13,315 bases of DNA. Source: Chloroflexia bacterium (GTDB lineage Bacteria; Chloroflexota; Chloroflexia; Thermomicrobiales; JALYUS01). The stretch is from NCBI GenBank assembly GCA_025928215.1, contig JAICJW010000078.1:1-13315 (forward strand), in the 5' to 3' direction. A program made the translations under genes and the position numbers. Positions 12,617 to 13,315 of this stretch are shown here, piece after piece. Position 1 is the first letter of the stretch. Each line of letters begins with the position of its first letter. The notes under the pieces are model-generated. The model was given only the letters and a program-made list of their open reading frames with translations. It searched no databases and was not told where the DNA came from.

Positions 12617-13315
12617 ATGGATAACGGGGGCAAGGCGGGCAACGCAATTCCGGCCGGGCGGGGGCCGTGGTCGGGTCGGGATCTCTTTCGGTTGATTCTC
12701 CTCGCGCTGCTGATCGGTCAGATGCTGGTCTACTACGACACGGCGACGAAGGTTATCCCGCACATCAATCTCTACCTGCTCGCTAACCTCGCCCTGATCC
12801 TGCTGACGCTCATCCCGTGGGAGCGGCTGACCCGGCTTGTCTGGCTGCTCATCTGGCCGGCGGGGGCGTTGATGCGGTGGGACTGGGCGTCGCGCGCGAC
12901 GAAGAGCGATGTCTACTGGGCGACGAGTCAGGGCGTCTCCTTCCTGTTGCACGGCATGAACCCGTACACGCATGTGCCGACCTGGGTCTATGAGCATCAG
13001 GCGGGCGTGGCGAATTATCCGACCTATACCTACTTCCCCGGCAGCCTCTTTACGGAGATTCCCTTTTATCTCCTCGGCAATGTGCGGATTGGCCTCGCCC
13101 TCGCGGACCTCGCGACCGCGCTGCTCATCTATCTGCTCGCGCGGCCCTATCTCGGTCTCTGGCCCGCGCGGTCGCTGACGGCGTTCTGGCTGCTCTTCAT
13201 GCCCGGCTTTCAGGTCGCGCTCTACCTCGCCATCCTCGATTTCTTCCTCGTCTTCTGGATCGCGCTCGCCGTGCTGCTCTACACACGGGGGAGGCTTGTC
13301 GGCTCGGCGCTCGCG
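12617..13315 (+). CDS. GT-C-type polytopic membrane glycosyltransferase, N-terminal part (3' truncated)
   Basis: The frame is open from the ATG at 12617 to the window edge, 233 residues without a stop. GAGGG at 12607-12611 sits 5 nt before this ATG; the ATG at 12613 is out of frame and closes after three codons. After a polar 20-residue N-terminus come hydrophobic segments at about 22-40, 50-67, 72-87, 156-175, 186-205 and 207-222. The loop SDVYWATSQGVSFLLHGMNPYTHVP (97-121) and YPTYTYFPGSLFTEIPFYLLGNVRIG (134-159) match the pattern of GT-C/GT87-like mannosyltransferases, where GxNPY and YxYxPG...PF..LG.xR are typical and acidic residues early in the first loop (Asp41, Asp98 here) bind the lipid-linked donor. 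It would act at the cytoplasmic membrane, transferring sugar from a polyprenyl-phosphate donor. The acceptor is unknown and the family call is moderate because the C-terminal half is missing. Confidence 0.75.
   Translation, partial: MDNGGKAGNAIPAGRGPWSGRDLFRLILLALLIGQMLVYYDTATKVIPHINLYLLANLALILLTLIPWERLTRLVWLLIWPAGALMRWDWASRATKSDVYWATSQGVSFLLHGMNPYTHVPTWVYEHQAGVANYPTYTYFPGSLFTEIPFYLLGNVRIGLALADLATALLIYLLARPYLGLWPARSLTAFWLLFMPGFQVALYLAILDFFLVFWIALAVLLYTRGRLVGSALA

Noticed and set aside
12590..12997. Minus-strand open frame opposite the glycosyltransferase
   Set aside because: The plus strand codes for clear membrane segments and the GxNPY motif; the minus frame is low-complexity Arg/Pro/Gln.

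Overview
The window is a GC-rich, densely packed bacterial chromosome segment with short intergenic gaps (the longest is about 185 bp) and no rRNA, tRNA, transposase, integrase, phage or CRISPR gene that I can see. The gene set suggests a member of the Chloroflexota, perhaps near the Thermomicrobia: a repeat protein with a terminal domain I associate with that phylum, a Uma2-type nuclease, ThuA next to a Gfo/Idh oxidoreductase, tandem 3-hydroxyacyl-CoA dehydrogenases, and GTG starts with strong Shine-Dalgarno sites. This placement is inferred from protein flavour and was not tested by a search.

Layout. 1-572: 3' end of a glycine-rich repeat protein cut by the window edge. 723-1496: an SDR oxidoreductase (+), converging on a ribbon-helix-helix (RHH) protein (-, 1551-2105); a 21-bp perfect inverted repeat sits between the two stop codons. 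2233-2772: a Mug-type uracil/thymine mismatch DNA glycosylase (+), divergent from the RHH gene and probably leaderless. 2897-5229 (+): a small membrane protein, a translationally coupled ThuA-like protein, a hairpin-forming array of 7-bp repeats, and a Gfo/Idh/MocA oxidoreductase; a Uma2 nuclease follows at 5278-5832. 5878-8217 (-): a four-gene operon of mnmA (tRNA 2-thiolation) and three small membrane proteins, the last of YtxH type. 8384-9996 (+): an amidase-signature hydrolase overlapping a 66-residue GatC/AtzG-like protein. 10011-11933 (-): two tandem, different 3-hydroxyacyl-CoA dehydrogenases. 12120-12518 (+): a lipocalin-like protein. 12617-13315 (+): the N-terminal part of a polytopic GT-C-type membrane glycosyltransferase that runs off the window.

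How the genes work together. Most units look like housekeeping or catabolic functions: sugar or polyol oxidation (ThuA and Gfo/Idh), amide hydrolysis (amidase with its small partner), beta-oxidation-type chemistry (the two dehydrogenases), DNA repair (Mug) and tRNA modification (MnmA). I see no clear new defence system or biosynthetic cluster. The most interesting signals are regulatory or structural: a candidate TGTAAYY operator at the RHH gene's own promoter, the 7-bp repeat hairpin in front of the Gfo/Idh ribosome binding site, a recurring TGC-TATCCT/TATACA extended -10 box, a decayed inverted repeat at 11970-12110, and a run of eight G-tracts in the first gene.
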